Positions 35,116 to 48,655 of a DNA stretch of 64,000 nt are shown here, piece after piece. Under the pieces are notes generated by a model that was given only the letters and a program-made list of their open reading frames with translations, did no database searches and was not told the origin of the DNA. Source of the DNA: Sisyra terminalis (taxonomy: Eukaryota; Arthropoda; Insecta; Neuroptera; Sisyridae); NCBI GenBank assembly GCA_958496175.1, contig OY292274.1, forward strand, positions 42,666,630 through 42,730,629. Direction: 5' to 3'. The number at the start of each line of letters is the position of its first letter. Position 1 is the first letter of the stretch. The translations under genes were made by a program, and so were the position numbers.

Positions 35116-35826
35116 CAGAAACTTATTATTAATTTATTCTTTATTTATTAATTACACTTAGTAAATTCAAAATTTCGATTGTTGATTAACTCTACATTTT
35201 CTCAAAGAAACTTAATCACCCCAATTCACTCTTTTAGGGCAGGAATTTTAAAAAAAAAAATATTTTCACATGCCTACATCTTATAAGGAATACACCGAAT
35301 ATTAAAATTTTATCTGGCAGAGGAGATATATAATTACTCGATTTATGTATGCACGATTTTTAAAACGTATTTACTTTAAGCTTTATTAAAATAACTATTT
35401 TTTTACTACTACTGTTACTTTTTTCGTTAATATTTCGTTAAAATAGGGGTTGATCGTAGAAGGGTGAAAATTAAGAGTAATATGATTTTTTGTTATTCTA
35501 AGTCATGACAAAATAAAAATCTAGCCAAAAAAATTAAAGTTTTTAATTAATAAAAAAATAAGGGTTGATCATAGAGGGGTGAAAATTTAGGGTTGTATGT
35601 ATTTTTGTATGATGTATCATAAAAAAATAAAAACAAAAAATTTTATCCAAAAAATAAAAAAAAAATTTAAGGGTGGATCACCCTTACCATTTAGGGGGAT
35701 GAAAAATAGATGTTGTCCGATTCTCATGCCTACCGAATATACATAGAAAATTTTATGAAAATCGGTCGAGCCGTTTCGGAGGAGTATAATTACGCACCCC
35801 GTGACACGAGAATTTTATATATTAGA

Positions 35827-35836
35827 TATATATTTT

Positions 35837-35878
<42 letters not shown>
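35827..35878. repeat. AT dinucleotide array between two Helitron 5' ends
   Basis: About 52 bp of TA repeats separating the 5' terminus of the minus-strand type B element from that of the plus-strand type A element. Confidence 0.85.
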
Positions 35879-35881
<3 letters not shown>

Positions 35882-37548
35882 ATACTAATATATAAAATTC
35901 TTACGTCTGTCTGTACATTTCGATTTTAAACCCAATTTTAGGGTAAATATTTGTTTCAAGAGGCCCTTATTCCAAATTTAACATTTTAAATTTTTTGTCT
36001 GTCTGTCTGTCTGTCTGTTTGAGAAAAGTTAAGTTAATCAACAATCGAAATTTTGAATTTAATAAGTGTAATTAATAAATAAATAATTAATTAGTTATAA
36101 GTTTCTGTTTTTGTTATATCATTTGAATAACAACGTTTTAAATAACGTTATTTCACTGGATTAGTATGAAAGTCTATGTAGTACTTATTCTAACAAAGCG
36201 ATTTTAAATTTTTGTTTGTTTATCAACAATCAAACTTTTTAAAATCTAATTTTTATGAACCAATGATTGTGACCTGGAGCAATTATTTATTCTGCTGAAA
36301 AACATTAAGGGAACAATTTTTTGTCATATATTTCATTATCAATCAAAATATAAAATCTTCCAAACTAACTTTTCTTCGGTATTCAGAAAAATTTGAAAAT
36401 CAATTATTGTTTTTGAAAATATATAAAATATTCTTATTTCCTTCCACGTTTTCTACCTGTTTCCAACAATTTTGTATGTACAACGTCTAAATGTGCGAAA
36501 TCGAATTGCTTTTTAGTAATGATAATCAAAATAAAGAAGGTCATAATTTTTTTCGTTTTACATTGTATTTTCCAATATAAATGCATATTTGTGTCGTCGA
36601 ATTTTGGAAAATGTTTTTTTTATACGATGCAGATATATAAAGTAAGAAAGGGTTTTTGAAAATTTCTGCCTTAAAAGAGTGAAAAACGGTAGCAAAGTTT
36701 GTAACGGATAACGTTTAATAAACAATCGAAATTTCAAATTTAATTATCAAAGTAGGATCTGCTTAAAAATTTATACTCTAATATATATTTCTGAAAAAGG
36801 TTAAGTTCATAAGTGAGCATTAAGTTTTTTGGCTTTAACATATTGTAAACCTAAAAATCCGAAATATGTATTCACAAATAAATAGATTAGTGAGCGAATA
36901 TCGAGTTACGAGCAATTCGGCGAACTAAAAGAAAATGGTTTAATTATATAGTTGAAATTCAGATATTTTAATAATAAGTGCATAGATACACAATGGTTAT
37001 ACTTGATTATGGAGGAACTGGGTTTCGTGCAATTGAACAAATTTTAATTTCGCGGTAGTTTTGTACATTGAAGTAGTAAAATAGTTTCGAGAAAAGGGTT
37101 CATTCGAGAGTCGAGACAATGAAATGGTATTTTTACTAATATTCTAAATATCCAGGCGAGTGTTTTGATAACTTTTGACTGTTTTAAGTTATAATTATGA
37201 CTGACTTTATGGAACTTAACGATAGTTTTTATTTATGTATAGATGCTGATTGATTTACGGATTAATTGGTTCACGGTAGGTATACGGTTTTTTTAGGTAC
37301 TTTTTAGATATTTATAATTATTTTTTGAAAATTAATTGATCATTATATACAACTATTTTGTTCTAAGTAACAGTTTATTAAATGTGTATTTTTAAAGTTG
37401 ACAAAATAGTGTTTTTAAGTATGATTATGGTTTTCGTAAAAGAAATAAGAAAAATAATAATTTTCATATACCACTACAAAAGGCAAATTTAAAAAGAAAA
37501 TATAATCTACACCTACGTTACGCAGACGAAGTCGTGGGGATCAGCTAG
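35879..37548 (+). mobile_element. Type A Helitron, non-autonomous, complete ends
   Basis: The 5' end A^TCTATACTAATATATAAAATTC starts at 35879. The 3' end has the hairpin CGCAGACGAAGTCGTG, GGGATCAG and CTAG at 37545-37548, then T. Length is 1670 bp. It retains the GTCT array (35998-36018) and the AATCAACAATCGAAATTTTG module. It lacks the tRNA-like unit, which was lost in a deletion joining the array to the TTAATCAACAATC module. No coding capacity. Confidence 0.85.
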
Positions 37549-40500
37549 TATATATATATATTAATTTCGTATATATATAAGTATATCTCATTTGTGCACG
37601 AGTTCAAATTGGCCATCATGAACAGTGTGTTCAAGTACGACAACAATGAAGCGCACTTCAAGCTCAAAGCTTCGGCTATTGTTGAAAGGTTCGAGTTTCT
37701 TCCTCGTGGCGAATCTTTTCAATTGTAGAGCCGACTGCATTCTGACCCGTACGACAATCACTTACAGTGCTAATAGCAAAAGAAAAATGAAAGATTTTTT
37801 TTTAATCAACACAAACCCAATATTACTTGAATTACCTACATGTATACAACTTGGTTTTTTCAATATGATGCTCACATATCGTCAAATAAGATAAAATAAA
37901 TGTGAGATAAATGAAAAACCGAATAATTCAATAAAAATTGAAAAAAACTACAATAACTTTGTTGATTCTTTTGAATGATTTAATCGTTTACTTTGCTCTA
38001 CTTTCTTTTTGTTATAAAGTCGAAATTGTAAATCTTGTATCACATACTTAATAAAATACGTGTGAGCTATATTCGGTTTTATGGCTTCAAACTTGAATAA
38101 TTTATATCAGCGTGAAATAAAAGTCTTCAAGTTTAAAAACTCACTTTTCAAAAGCTGAATAAGGACGTGGCACAGATAAATACGTATAAATCTTGGTAAA
38201 AAGTAAAAACAGACAATTTTCAAGGAGGATTTTATGGCTTTTACTCAATAAAATTTCACAAAAAAATGATATAAAAGAAAATGTAGAAAAGACATATTTT
38301 GGTTTCAAGGCAACTTGAAAGTGATTGCCACAATACTCGTTGGCGCATCAAAAGTTTCAGGTTTTCTAATTTTATCTAAGTGAACTTTTCCAAGAATTCT
38401 CATTTAAATGTTACCTATTTTTTAAAATCTAAAGTATAAAAATAGTGTTTTGCTTCTTTCTTCAAAATCATTACGTGCCTGAGTAAAACCTTAAGTTTAA
38501 TCCATAAATTCAATAAAAATCATTTTTAAAAACTCCAACTTTAAGTGAAGTAAAAGTAACTGAAAGTTATTCATTTTAAGTATAATTTTTTTGACGTCAT
38601 TTCTTAATAAACACTTTTTGAGGAAAAATTGTTTCTCTCTCATTGTTTCTATAAGTAATAAATTTGACATATTCCCTTTTCAACCAACTAAAAAATGAAG
38701 GTTCTCAATTCGATCCGTTTATATTTGTTGTATGTATGACCACTCAGTATATAGTGTTCCATGGATTGTAATAATTCTTTCTTTTTTTTGTTCAATATAG
38801 TCAATTGAAATAGGTTTTATTTAAATTAAATATTCGTATAAGTTTTTAGAATGGACAAATAAGGGATGATTGATGTCTTGGTATCTAATTCATCATCACA
38901 ACCGAAAAATACTTCGATTTTGAAAAATTTTCAAATAAAATTATGATTCTGAAGGATTTGACAAAATAATTTTAAAACTATTTATATTAATTTAAAAACG
39001 ATTTTAAATATTTACGCATTCTCGGAAAATCGTGTTTAAGGGAGACGGAATTTCGTCATTATGAACGCTCGCTGAGAGTTCTCAAAGATTTTTTTTGAAA
39101 ATGAAGTTCTGTATTTTAATTTCATATTTTTTTAACTAAAAACTTTCCCGTAATATCATAAATTTCTCGGAAAATAGAAGAAAAATTTGCTTGAATCGAT
39201 TGATAACTTATTTTAACCACATACTATAGCAGTGTTCCGAAAAGCGTATGCCGCGGGATATTGATATATCATGGTTGTTAGTTGGTGTGCCGTTTCTTAA
39301 TACCTTCACATAGTTCAGTGATATGTTGAGAGAGGCTGCTGATCCAAAAAAAAAGTGTAGACTGATAATGAAACATTTGCACTTATATTAACAGAAAAAA
39401 ATGAACTCTTATTTTCCTTTGGAAACCTATTAACGGGGTACAAAATTCATTCATAAAGATCATTTTTCTTGCATAATTACAAATAAATGAATTAAAACCT
39501 GTTAGAAGATTTAAATTAAACTTTTCTTAAGCAGAGCTAGTATATTTTTGGGAATATCGTCATATTATTTTGTCTGGCATGGTACGATATAGAAATTATA
39601 GTTGGTTACCGTTGAATTGTACTTATGTCATTTTTTAAATTTTTCCATTAGCATTATTCCTTTTTAACTAACTAACAAGTAACAAGCGACACATCTCAAA
39701 TTGATAAGTAACAGTGATGAAAAACGCTTCGTTGGTTTTATGTATAGGTATGAATGGCATATAATATTTTTAAAGTATGTCATTTTTTAATATTAAATAT
39801 TTCTTTAAGTTAAGAAACCATTTGAACTGGCCAATTAACATGAAAAATGGGAAGACTATTGTTTTTACGAGGCTACAATTTGAAAGCTAAAGCCGGATTC
39901 TTATAGAAATGCACGAAATAAAACGAAAAGAAAGATTTTTTTAATTTTCTTGTTTGACTTACTAGATATCGAATCTTGGATATTGAAAAATGATTTTTTT
40001 AGACGAATTTCTCTTGATTTTCAAAAAAAATGCAATTGTTTACAATCATAAATCCCCCTATTTTTAGTGAGTTAAAAACTATACATAAGAGGTTCAGGGG
40101 TGTTATCGAAAAATGATATTGTTTCAGTTTGTTTTTTTTCGTCGAGGTTAGTAAGAATCCGCCTTCAGCCTTCAAATCGTAGCCATAGCCTTAGCATAAA
40201 GAAAATTAGAAACATTAAACATTAGAAAATTTGTTGATTTTACTGATAGGGTTAGTTTTAACGGAAAAACCTACAAGACAAAGGTCCTACACCTGCTGTT
40301 GAAACACTTTATGAAAAGAATAAGAAATTGAATCGTTCGACTTAAATAATAATTCCCTTTGTTTTTAAAAATATAAATAAAAAAAAACGTTTTTTTTTTA
40401 ATTGTTAACATACGTTAGTCTATTTGCTTAAGAATTCTGATTTATTTTTAGTAAAGTTATAATTATCAATTGAAAAATTTCAATCTTTATTGTGTTCTTA

Positions 40501-43445
40501 TTTCTCACCTGGTTATAATTAAAAAGTGTGTATAGAGTGATAAAAATGTCACAACTATACGTAATTTTCTATTTCTATGAAATGAATAATGACACATTTA
40601 ATACTGAGAGCTGTTTTCATTATTAAAAGTATATTTTTCATTAAAAAGGCACAAAGTTAAGAATAAAAAATAAAGTATTAAAAAAATAACAACATGCATT
40701 TAAATAATGAAGTAGATGCAATTTTTCTGTAACTACAAAATTCAATACGGTTTTATTGAAATTGATCATTTTTGATCTGTGCCACTCTTGTTGCAAACCG
40801 AGGATATATAAAAATGAGTATTCACTGTTTCCAAAGTGTGGATTTTTTTGTGATTTACTTCTTAAATTTATAGATTTCGTAGATGTGCCTTAATATTTCC
40901 CTTACGATAATAAAAATAGAACGTGTGATCCGGTAATGTGTATTTACTACAACATTTGAAATGTTTAAAATTCTGAAATTTTTGAGCGTTTTATAAATAT
41001 TGTTTCAGCTGATCATAGCTTATGTTGAAATGCATCAATAAATGTCGTTATTATAATTATTATCTATTAATAATATTTGTTAGGAATAACATATTATTTG
41101 AGAATTTCTGGCACAATCTCCGAAATGAAATATCTCAATTGAGTCCAATTTAACGCATGCTCATTCACGATATATATGAGAAAGAGACACACTACAAGTG
41201 AAGCGAGTGTTTCTTGTAACTGTAGCGTATGATGCAAAACTAACGTAAACGCAAAAATACTCCATACTACCGCATGTTAGATTGAATTGTTAAATTTACG
41301 ATTGATTTTTTGATAAATCACCTAGAATTGTGCGGGACACATACTAATTTTAGTTCCTACTATGATTTTGTTCTATGCGCAATTGTTTTTGAGAGAAAAA
41401 CTCAAAATATGAACTTACTGCCTCTTATATTTAGAGATATGAGATATTTGAATGTTTAAGAGTAGTATATGGTAAATGTTTACGCAAAAGAATGGGAGGG
41501 TTAATAGAAAAGCTTTCGGAACTCTGTACAATAGAACTAGTTTTCATTTATTTATCTACCATCACTCTCTGAACGGTGCATTTCCGCTTACGCCTAACTT
41601 TTCGAAGATAGTTCTTCATACCGATTATTTGAATATTGTTGCATGTTACATCAACCCGTATTTTTTAAAATTTAAATATTTCTATCCAATGTCCCATGAC
41701 TATTTTTTACATGATCTTAATCATTCCAAATAAGATTTAAATAATGCACAACAGTCTGAAAAAAAAATGCAAAACAAAAAAAAAATATAAAAAAATTCTG
41801 TTGTAAAAATATGACAGTATTTTTTCTTTATTTGAGTTTAAATTGTCTTGCTCTTGTTCTATCTCGTTATAAACTTTTTGATCTTCATGAAAAGTTTAAG
41901 TTTTCTCTATAAGTCGCACCCCTTTAAACCTAAAGAATTCGCTAAACAATTTTAATTGAACATTGTCAAGTATTATATAAACTCAGTTTTTGGATACGCA
42001 TTTTCTCTGTAAATTAACTGCTAAGTCTTGAAAATTTTCGTGTCTAGCCCGAACTTAAAGTCTGTAACTTGAGTCTTGAAACAAGATATGAACAAAATTT
42101 GACAATAAATGCCAAAAATTAAGAACATATAAATAAATTTAAAGGAAAAACTTTTAAAATGCAATGGTTTTTTTTCTATTCTAGATGAAAAATTATTTGT
42201 TGGAATTGTAGAAAAAATAAAAACATTTCTAAAATGAGATAATAAAATTCCATTTAAAGAGTAATTCGAATTGAGGGAATTGAAACGTTTCAATGTAACA
42301 AAAGATAAAACTCAATTATCGTGAATTTCTCCATCTATTGTAATAAGTAGATGGAGTATGAAATAAAATAATACGAAAAAGACTTATCCATTTTCTTGCG
42401 CACAAATGGCAAGCATTATTTGATCAATTGAGCCAAGAACGTTGTCCATCTGTAACATAAAATCCAGTAGTTACTTACAAAGCCAATTGAAAAAAATAAA
42501 AAAAAACATCGAAACATTTCTTGTAAATTCTATTAACAAAACACAAACAAAATTTAGGTACAATATATTTTGTAAATTTTTTCAAGTTTCCTTTTTTAAT
42601 AAGCTTTAAAGGCAAAAATAATCATAATTTCACAAACATACAAATTGCAAATACTTTTAATCGAAAAATGTAATTTAAACTTTGTTGAAAGTCTCGAAAT
42701 ATTACTTGTATATTCGAAGAGATATATTCGTAACAATCAACTCAAACACGAGGACTCGCGAAACTAAAACTTATCGAAATGTATCTCTCAGCCTTATAGT
42801 ATGCAAGGATTTCGAGAAACGATAAGTAAATACAGATAGTTTGGTATTCTAATTCATTCTCTCTTCCTTGCCGCATTTGGATGAAAGGTAAATTGTTTGA
42901 AATCTCGGATAGTTTCAATTTGAGCGCTTCTCTGGAGAGAGCGTAACGTAAATTATTGCTAAGTGCAGTTATATCTATAAACCAGTGAATGCATTGGAAA
43001 AGCTTTGGACTTTGTATGTGTAAGGCTTCGGAATGAAATAATTTATTCAAAGACTAAAGATAAGAAAAATCAGCTTTCATTCAAAATTGTTTGAGTTGGA
43101 ATAAATGGAAATAATAAAAAGTTAATGGGATAGTTGATGAATTAAAGAGAAATGAATGAGAGATATTATCCAAATAATGAACTTTTGCAACTGAAATCTT
43201 GTTTTCTATTTTATATTTTAAGGATAATAAATTATTAATGTATAAGTGTTAATTTTGTTAAATTTTTAGAAGAAATGAGGGAAAATTTTAAAGAGAATAC
43301 ATTTGATAAATAGATAAAAATGGATACAGCAAGTATTTGAAATCATTTTATTTACTTTCTGTGTAATTACTTATCGTTACCCTAAAATAACTTAGGTCTT
43401 TGATGGAGTAATTAATAGTTCGTTATTTGAGAAAGAAAAAAAATT
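37549..43445. other. Long AT-rich interval, nothing assignable
   Basis: About 5.9 kb without a recognised element or gene. A codon-like 36-residue frame at 37618-37728 and a 102-codon minus frame at 42742-43050 were examined and not accepted. 41150-41290 shares CGCATGCTCATTCAC with 14700. Confidence 0.4.
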
Positions 43446-43519
43446 TGCCCGTGGTGAGATTCGAATGCAATATCTACCAGTTTCAAAATACCCTTTTTAA
43501 AACAACTCGTATCACCGGC
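43446..43519 (-). pseudogene. tRNA-like pseudogene
   Basis: On the minus strand GCCGGTG (43519-43513) and CACGGGC plus A (43453-43446) form an acceptor stem with 6 of 7 pairs, enclosing tRNA-length sequence (74 nt in all). A CATTCGAATCTC B box and an AGTTGTT D-loop-like stretch are in place, and a T-run follows 3 nt after the 3' end. The anticodon stem does not pair, so this is a decayed tRNA or tRNA-derived retroposon head. Confidence 0.45.
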
Positions 43520-43825
43520 AAGTCTAAGGCTTGTTATTAGTTATAGATTGTTCGGCAAATAACAACAACAATTTAATTGATAAAATTCTTGAAATACTCA
43601 TTTGCCAATATTTTTAAGAAATTGTTAAGTATGGCTTAAAAGCATCGGAGAGTAATGTCATTTTAAAATCTTTAGATCCGAAGTGGGCAAACTTAATACT
43701 GGTAGGTATTATCGACAATAATTTTTTCGAAAAATAGTTTAAATTAAAAATAAATACTAATTTAAAAACGAAATGAGTAAAAGGGAGTATTAGAAGCACT
43801 TTTTGTTAATCGGTAAATTTTTTGT
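43520..43825. other. AT-rich spacer, nothing assignable
   Basis: No feature recognised. Confidence 0.4.
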
Positions 43826-44325
43826 ATTTTTTTTTTATTTACATTTTTTTTGCAGCATCTGCCTCTTGGCAATAATTGTAATGTATCACATCTACAACAC
43901 TTATGGGTTAGTAGTGTCCATTAACACAATTAACATTAAAATTAAACACAACAGTAATAATATTCTAAGTATAATTATAGTATTCTTAAATGTAATAACA
44001 ATAACAACTAATATATACTAAAATCGGTCTGTCAGGTCAAATATCGACACTCTTTTGAGACGCTTAACATCCGCACTGTTATCCAGCAAATTCAAGGCAA
44101 GGTGGTTTGGATGATCATTGAGTTTTGTTTGATAAGTCCGCGCTCTCCAACTGATCACATCCTTCACATGTAGCACCTGTAGATCATCGTGGATCCTTAA
44201 ATTATTTATGTATCATGGTGTACGGATTATTTTCCGCAGAACCTTGGATTGGAATCTTTGAATTATTTCCACTTTTAAGTTGGATGCCGTGCCCTTAAGT
44301 TCCACTTCGTTGTTGTAAATTGATG
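43826..44325 (-). pseudogene. Jockey-type LINE 3' end, 5'-truncated
   Basis: On the minus strand the frame runs NNEVELKGTASNLKVE, IIQRFQSKVLRKIIRTP, then HVKDVISW and LNDHPNHLALNLL, ending KRLKRVSIFDLTD. This is the conserved C-terminal region after the RT domain of Jockey-clade ORF2 (compare FQSKVLRQIINAP in the element at 19570). One stop interrupts it after RTP. A 3' UTR of about 200 bp follows, ending in AATAAA and an A-tract, which appears as the T-run at about 43827-43836 on the plus strand. The 72-codon plus-strand frame at 43803-44021 is the antisense of this UTR. The RT domain itself is missing. Confidence 0.75.
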
Positions 44326-44460
44326 AGTGTTTAATTTTAAATTCAAGTTTCATTACCAACTAAGTTTTTAATACACATTTTCAACTAAGAGATTTGAAAT
44401 TTATCTAAAAAATTATTTAGAATATCTATTGTCGATTGTCGACCTATTCGCAATCGATCG

Positions 44461-44474
44461 TTTGCCCACCCCTG
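44461..44474 (-). mobile_element. hAT-type terminal sequence
   Basis: On the minus strand CAGGGGTGGGCAAA matches the common CAGGGGTGGGCAA hAT terminus, followed by CGATCGATTGCGAATAGGTCG. The element would run leftwards from 44474, probably only to about 44380. The other end was not found. Confidence 0.45.
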
Positions 44475-47400
44475 CTTTAGATAGACAATTGTCATTTATC
44501 GACTCGTGAGTTATTTCAAAGTTGACTAAAGATAAATTAACTAAATTAAACTACGAAATTAACTACCCAACAAATAAAAATTATTATTTTTTTCTGAAAT
44601 TTATATTGATTAGTTAAATGAATGCTCAAAAAAAAAATTCAGTATTGTATGCTCTCCAAATTTCACAGGGTAGTAACGCAAAACTGCCAATAAAAACATT
44701 TTCAATATTTATCCATTAAATTAGATGTTCCTCAATGTTCAATGAATTTTTTACGTTCAAATTCAATAATTTTGAGTTCTCCTACTTGAAGCTAGCAAGA
44801 AAGATAAAAACTTAAACAATAAGATGATAAGGGAGGAAGTGGTATCAAACCTATGTCAGACAGTTGAAGAGCTGTCAAATAGTCCTAATCAATTGACCAA
44901 CCAAGTACCCAAAAGTTCGCAAGAATTGTTAATAGAGAACTTGATTCTTCAACACAACAATGCAAGATTCCTCTACATAAGAAGTCGGTTCTATCAGATA
45001 TCTATTTATAACAATCTCTGCAGTTGTTTAAGGTATGGTAAAAATTGAAAACTTAATTAATGTTTAAAATATGAACGTCATATATTCAGTTTGCAGCAAT
45101 CATTTTATATTGACTAATTTGGCAATAAAAAATAGCAAGTTGATATCATTAACGATGATTATATCGTTAATTTAAAATTAAAATTCTTTCATGAAATTTG
45201 CTCACACAGAAATATACTCACATAGAAAATTCCTTACGCAGAAATAAACGCACCATGATATATCATTACACAGAAATTATTCCACTGGAAGAAATGTTTA
45301 TTTTTTTCTTCTTTATTTATATATTTTATTTTTAATACTGTAAAAGAATTGTTAGTATAACAACACTTAACGATATTAAAATTAATTGACAAAAATCGTG
45401 AAATAAAAGACATAGTAGAAAGCTCTTAAATGTTTATAAATTTATACATTTTTCTAAAAAGAAGATATTTTTTTCTAATAAGCAATTAGTTTTACAATAC
45501 TAATAATACAATAACTTTCAATTAAAAAAAATAAATTACATATTTTTTCCTGTGAAGATCGTCATCGTATCATTGTGCGTTAATGTCTGTGAAAAATTTT
45601 CTCTATGAGTAAATTACAATCTGGGCAACTTTCGCATGAGTACTAATGCTAGTGAGTCATTTTTAATGGGTTACTTTTAGTGATATCTTTATAAAAATAT
45701 ATTTACAACGAAAACCATAAGTGGATAAATTTTGAAATGAACTTTGAACCTTTCATATTTGTATGAAAGGATCACATATGAACATCCTGGAAAATATGAA
45801 AAATATAAAGCCTACAAACTGGTTCCAACCAAAACCCTTAACAAGAAATTAATTATCACCAAAACCTTGCATGAATTTCGTTAACAATTGACAAAATAAA
45901 ATACTACCTGACGATGACAGCGTAGGACTGTTAAAACACGTTGTAAAAAAGAAATTCAATCTGACGACATAAAAAATAACGCATTTATTAAGTAATTGTT
46001 ATTGGGAATAGTTAAAATATTTTTCAATGCTAAAAAATACAGAGAGAACAAAATATTTAGTATTAGATTTTTAATATCCAAGCTACTGTAGCAATTATTT
46101 TGAAGAATTAGAGAAAAATACTATAGTTAATGATTTTGTTGGTAATATACTTTAAAAAAGCATGATTGTTTTTATAAATAATGCTTTCATTATTTTTTAT
46201 CTAGTGATTAAAACGTATTTTTTTATTTTCAATGTGATTCATATTATATTCGAATTTCTTATGTACTTTTTCTTTTTATAAATCATTCAAATCCAAATAT
46301 TTACATTGTTCGACCACTTTAATTTCCCCAAATCGAAATCCCGAAAAGTAAACGTTCTCTCGCCCACTTTACCAAAAGTAATTTTTCCATTCGAAACACA
46401 AGATTCGATTGCAAACGAACGAAATGAAACGAACCAAACCAAAAATTGAAGATATTTACCGAACAAATACAATTATTTAGATAACGCAAATAGTCATGCT
46501 ACACCACATTGTACCATGGCAAAACAAATCTCGATTTCATAATATTCGCCACGTGAAACGCTTTCTTTTTTCATTTTAAAAAAAAAAACGTAAAGAACTA
46601 TGTGCGAGTAAGATAGATGGTCGAATAGAAAATAAGTGTCTATACTGAATGAGATGAAAGCTCGATAAACTTGAAACCACGGTGGATATGAATTTCCATT
46701 GTTAAATTCATTCGATTACCCCTGGGCTGCCTCAATTGTTGCCATGTGAGCATCTCTTAAACTTGCCATTCTTATGATAAGATTAGTTTCATTGTTAAAA
46801 ATCGAGGTCTCGTGCCGCTTAAAAATCGCTCGAGAAAATTGATTTTAAGCCAAAGAGAAAATTTTTGTTTTTATGATTTTCTCAAGTTTAGAATCTTGAC
46901 AAAACGACAAGTTTCACTCTTTTATCATTTTCGAAGAAGAAAATGAATGGGTTGCATGCACTAACATGTAATAACCATGTGCACTGATTATATATTATTC
47001 ATTTTCTGTGTAACAACCCGAGGAGCTTTCGTTCCACATAAAGCCGAAAGCTTGCACAATGAACAATTGTTATAGTTGATATCAACTGGGAAATCAAACT
47101 AAGATATTATAATAATACAATATCCAAAGTCTGCATGAATATTTTCTAACAGAAAATTCAAAACTTGAAAAACAACTCTCTTATAATTTTTTAGATTTAA
47201 AAACTTGTCAAGTTATGTTAATTACAATATTTTCAATTCAATTAAAAGCCCTGTAACTAGCTTTCCTTCGTAGCACAATTGAGGGAGCTTGAGCATAGGA
47301 GCTCACAATATCGTTGAATCTGTAAGTGCTTCAACTTTCATCAACAATAGTGAAAGCTTCGAGGTAATCAATGACTTGTGTGCGATAATTGATTGAATAA

Positions 47401-47560
47401 GTCGCTTTATTAGCTCGAATGTAGAGCTCTCTTCACTTTGTCTGTATAATAAAATTAATTAATAATTTAGCATTGTACCACCTACTCATTTTCAGAGCGA
47501 AATGTAACCAAATCTAGTGATTAAAATCAATTTATTTAGCAAAATAAATAACTATATTTA
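44475..47560. other. AT-rich interval, nothing firmly assignable
   Basis: A 74-codon frame at 44824-45048 contains LILQHNNAR, reminiscent of the ILQHDNAR block of mariner transposases, but nothing else fits. 46290-46760 is somewhat less AT-rich. Confidence 0.35.
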
Positions 47561-48095
47561 TCTAATATATAAAATTCTCGTGTCACGGGGTGCGTAGTTA
47601 AACTCCTCCGAAACGGCTCGACCGATTTTCATAAAATTTTCTATGTATATTCGGTAGGCATGAGAATCGGACAACATCTATTTTTCATCCCCCTAAATGG
47701 TAAGGGTGGTCCACCCTTAAATTTTTTTTTTTATTTTTTGGATAAAATTTTTTGTTTTTATTTTTTTTTTATGATACCTCAAACAAAAATACATACAACC
47801 CTAAATTTTCACCCCTCTATGATCACCCCTTATTTTTTTATTAATTAAAAACTTTAATTTTTTTGGCTAGATTTTTATTTTGTCATGACTTAGAATAACA
47901 AAAAATCATATTACTCTTAATTTTCACCCTTCTACGATCAACCCCTATTTTTATTTGTTAATTATACACTTTAATTTTTTTGACCAGAATTTATTTTCAA
48001 TTTGATCTCCCGCCCTCGCCAACAACAATCGAAATTTTGAATTGGCTAAGTGTAATTAATAAATAAATAATTAATTAATAATAAGTTTATGTTTT

Positions 48096-48655
48096 TGTTA
48101 TATAATTTTAACACAGCATTTTAAATAACGTCATTTCACTTAATTAGTATGAAAGTTTATGTAGTAGGTACTTATACCAAATACCATAGAGGTGGGTTTT
48201 AATTTTTGTTTGTTTTTCAACAATCAAACTTTTTAAAATCTAATTTTTATGAACCAATGATTGTGAACTGGAGCAATTATATGTCCGTTAAAAAGCATTA
48301 TGGAAGCAAATTTTTTGTCATATAACGACAATTGGTTTTCAAATTGTTCTAAATACCGAGGAAGAGTTAGCATAGAAGATATATATATATAATTGATATA
48401 TATATTGATGGTAATGAAATATGACAAAAAATTGCTTCCATAACGCTTTTCTGCAGAATATATAATTGCTCCAGGTTGCAATCATTGGTTCATAAAAAAG
48501 AGATTATAAAAAGTTTGTTTGTTAAAAAACAAATAAAAATTAAAAACCGCCTCTATGGTATTTGGTATAAGTACCTACTACATAAACTTTCATAATAATT
48601 AAGTGAAATGGAGTTATTTAAATTTCTGTTATCAAAATGATATAACTACAATGCC
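48096..48655. repeat. Long internal inverted repeat of type B Helitron
   Basis: Arms of about 235-240 bp (48096-48330 and 48415-48655) with a spacer of about 85 bp. The same landmarks as in the copy at 34480-35115 appear in opposite orientation on the two sides. Confidence 0.8.

Larger units (their letters stand above)
33407..35826 (-). mobile_element. Type B Helitron, full-length, non-autonomous
   Basis: The 3' end (plus strand CTAGCTGACCCGGCACACTTCG at 33407) reads on the minus strand as a GGCAC-TACGAAGT-GTGCC hairpin, GGGTCAG, CTAG, then T. The 5' end at 35826 reads TCTAATATATAAAATTCTCG and GTGTCACGGGGTGCG on the minus strand. Length is 2420 bp. Contents from the 3' side: antisense helicase remnant (33643-33920), TCTAGTAGTGG triplication (34030-34070), a unique GC-richer piece (34260-34480), a long inverted repeat (arms 34480-34756 and 34878-35115) around an AT array, then a block of GGGTTGATC/GGGTGAAAA repeats near the 5' end. 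Confidence 0.85.

Noticed and set aside
37618..37728. Codon-like 36-residue frame with DNNEAH and FEFLPRGE
   Set aside because: A faint resemblance to the DN.RPH...LPHP part of mariner transposases, but too short and too diverged to support a call.
42742..43050. 102-codon minus-strand open frame
   Set aside because: No recognisable domain and no splice or promoter context; open frames of this length can occur by chance in 64 kb.
43803..44021. 72-codon plus-strand frame with hydrophobic start
   Set aside because: It is the antisense of a Jockey-type 3' UTR and poly-A tract.
44824..45048. Possible mariner fragment (LILQHNNAR)
   Set aside because: Only this one nine-residue block fits; the blocks expected before and after (YLEKG, SPDLAPSD) are absent.
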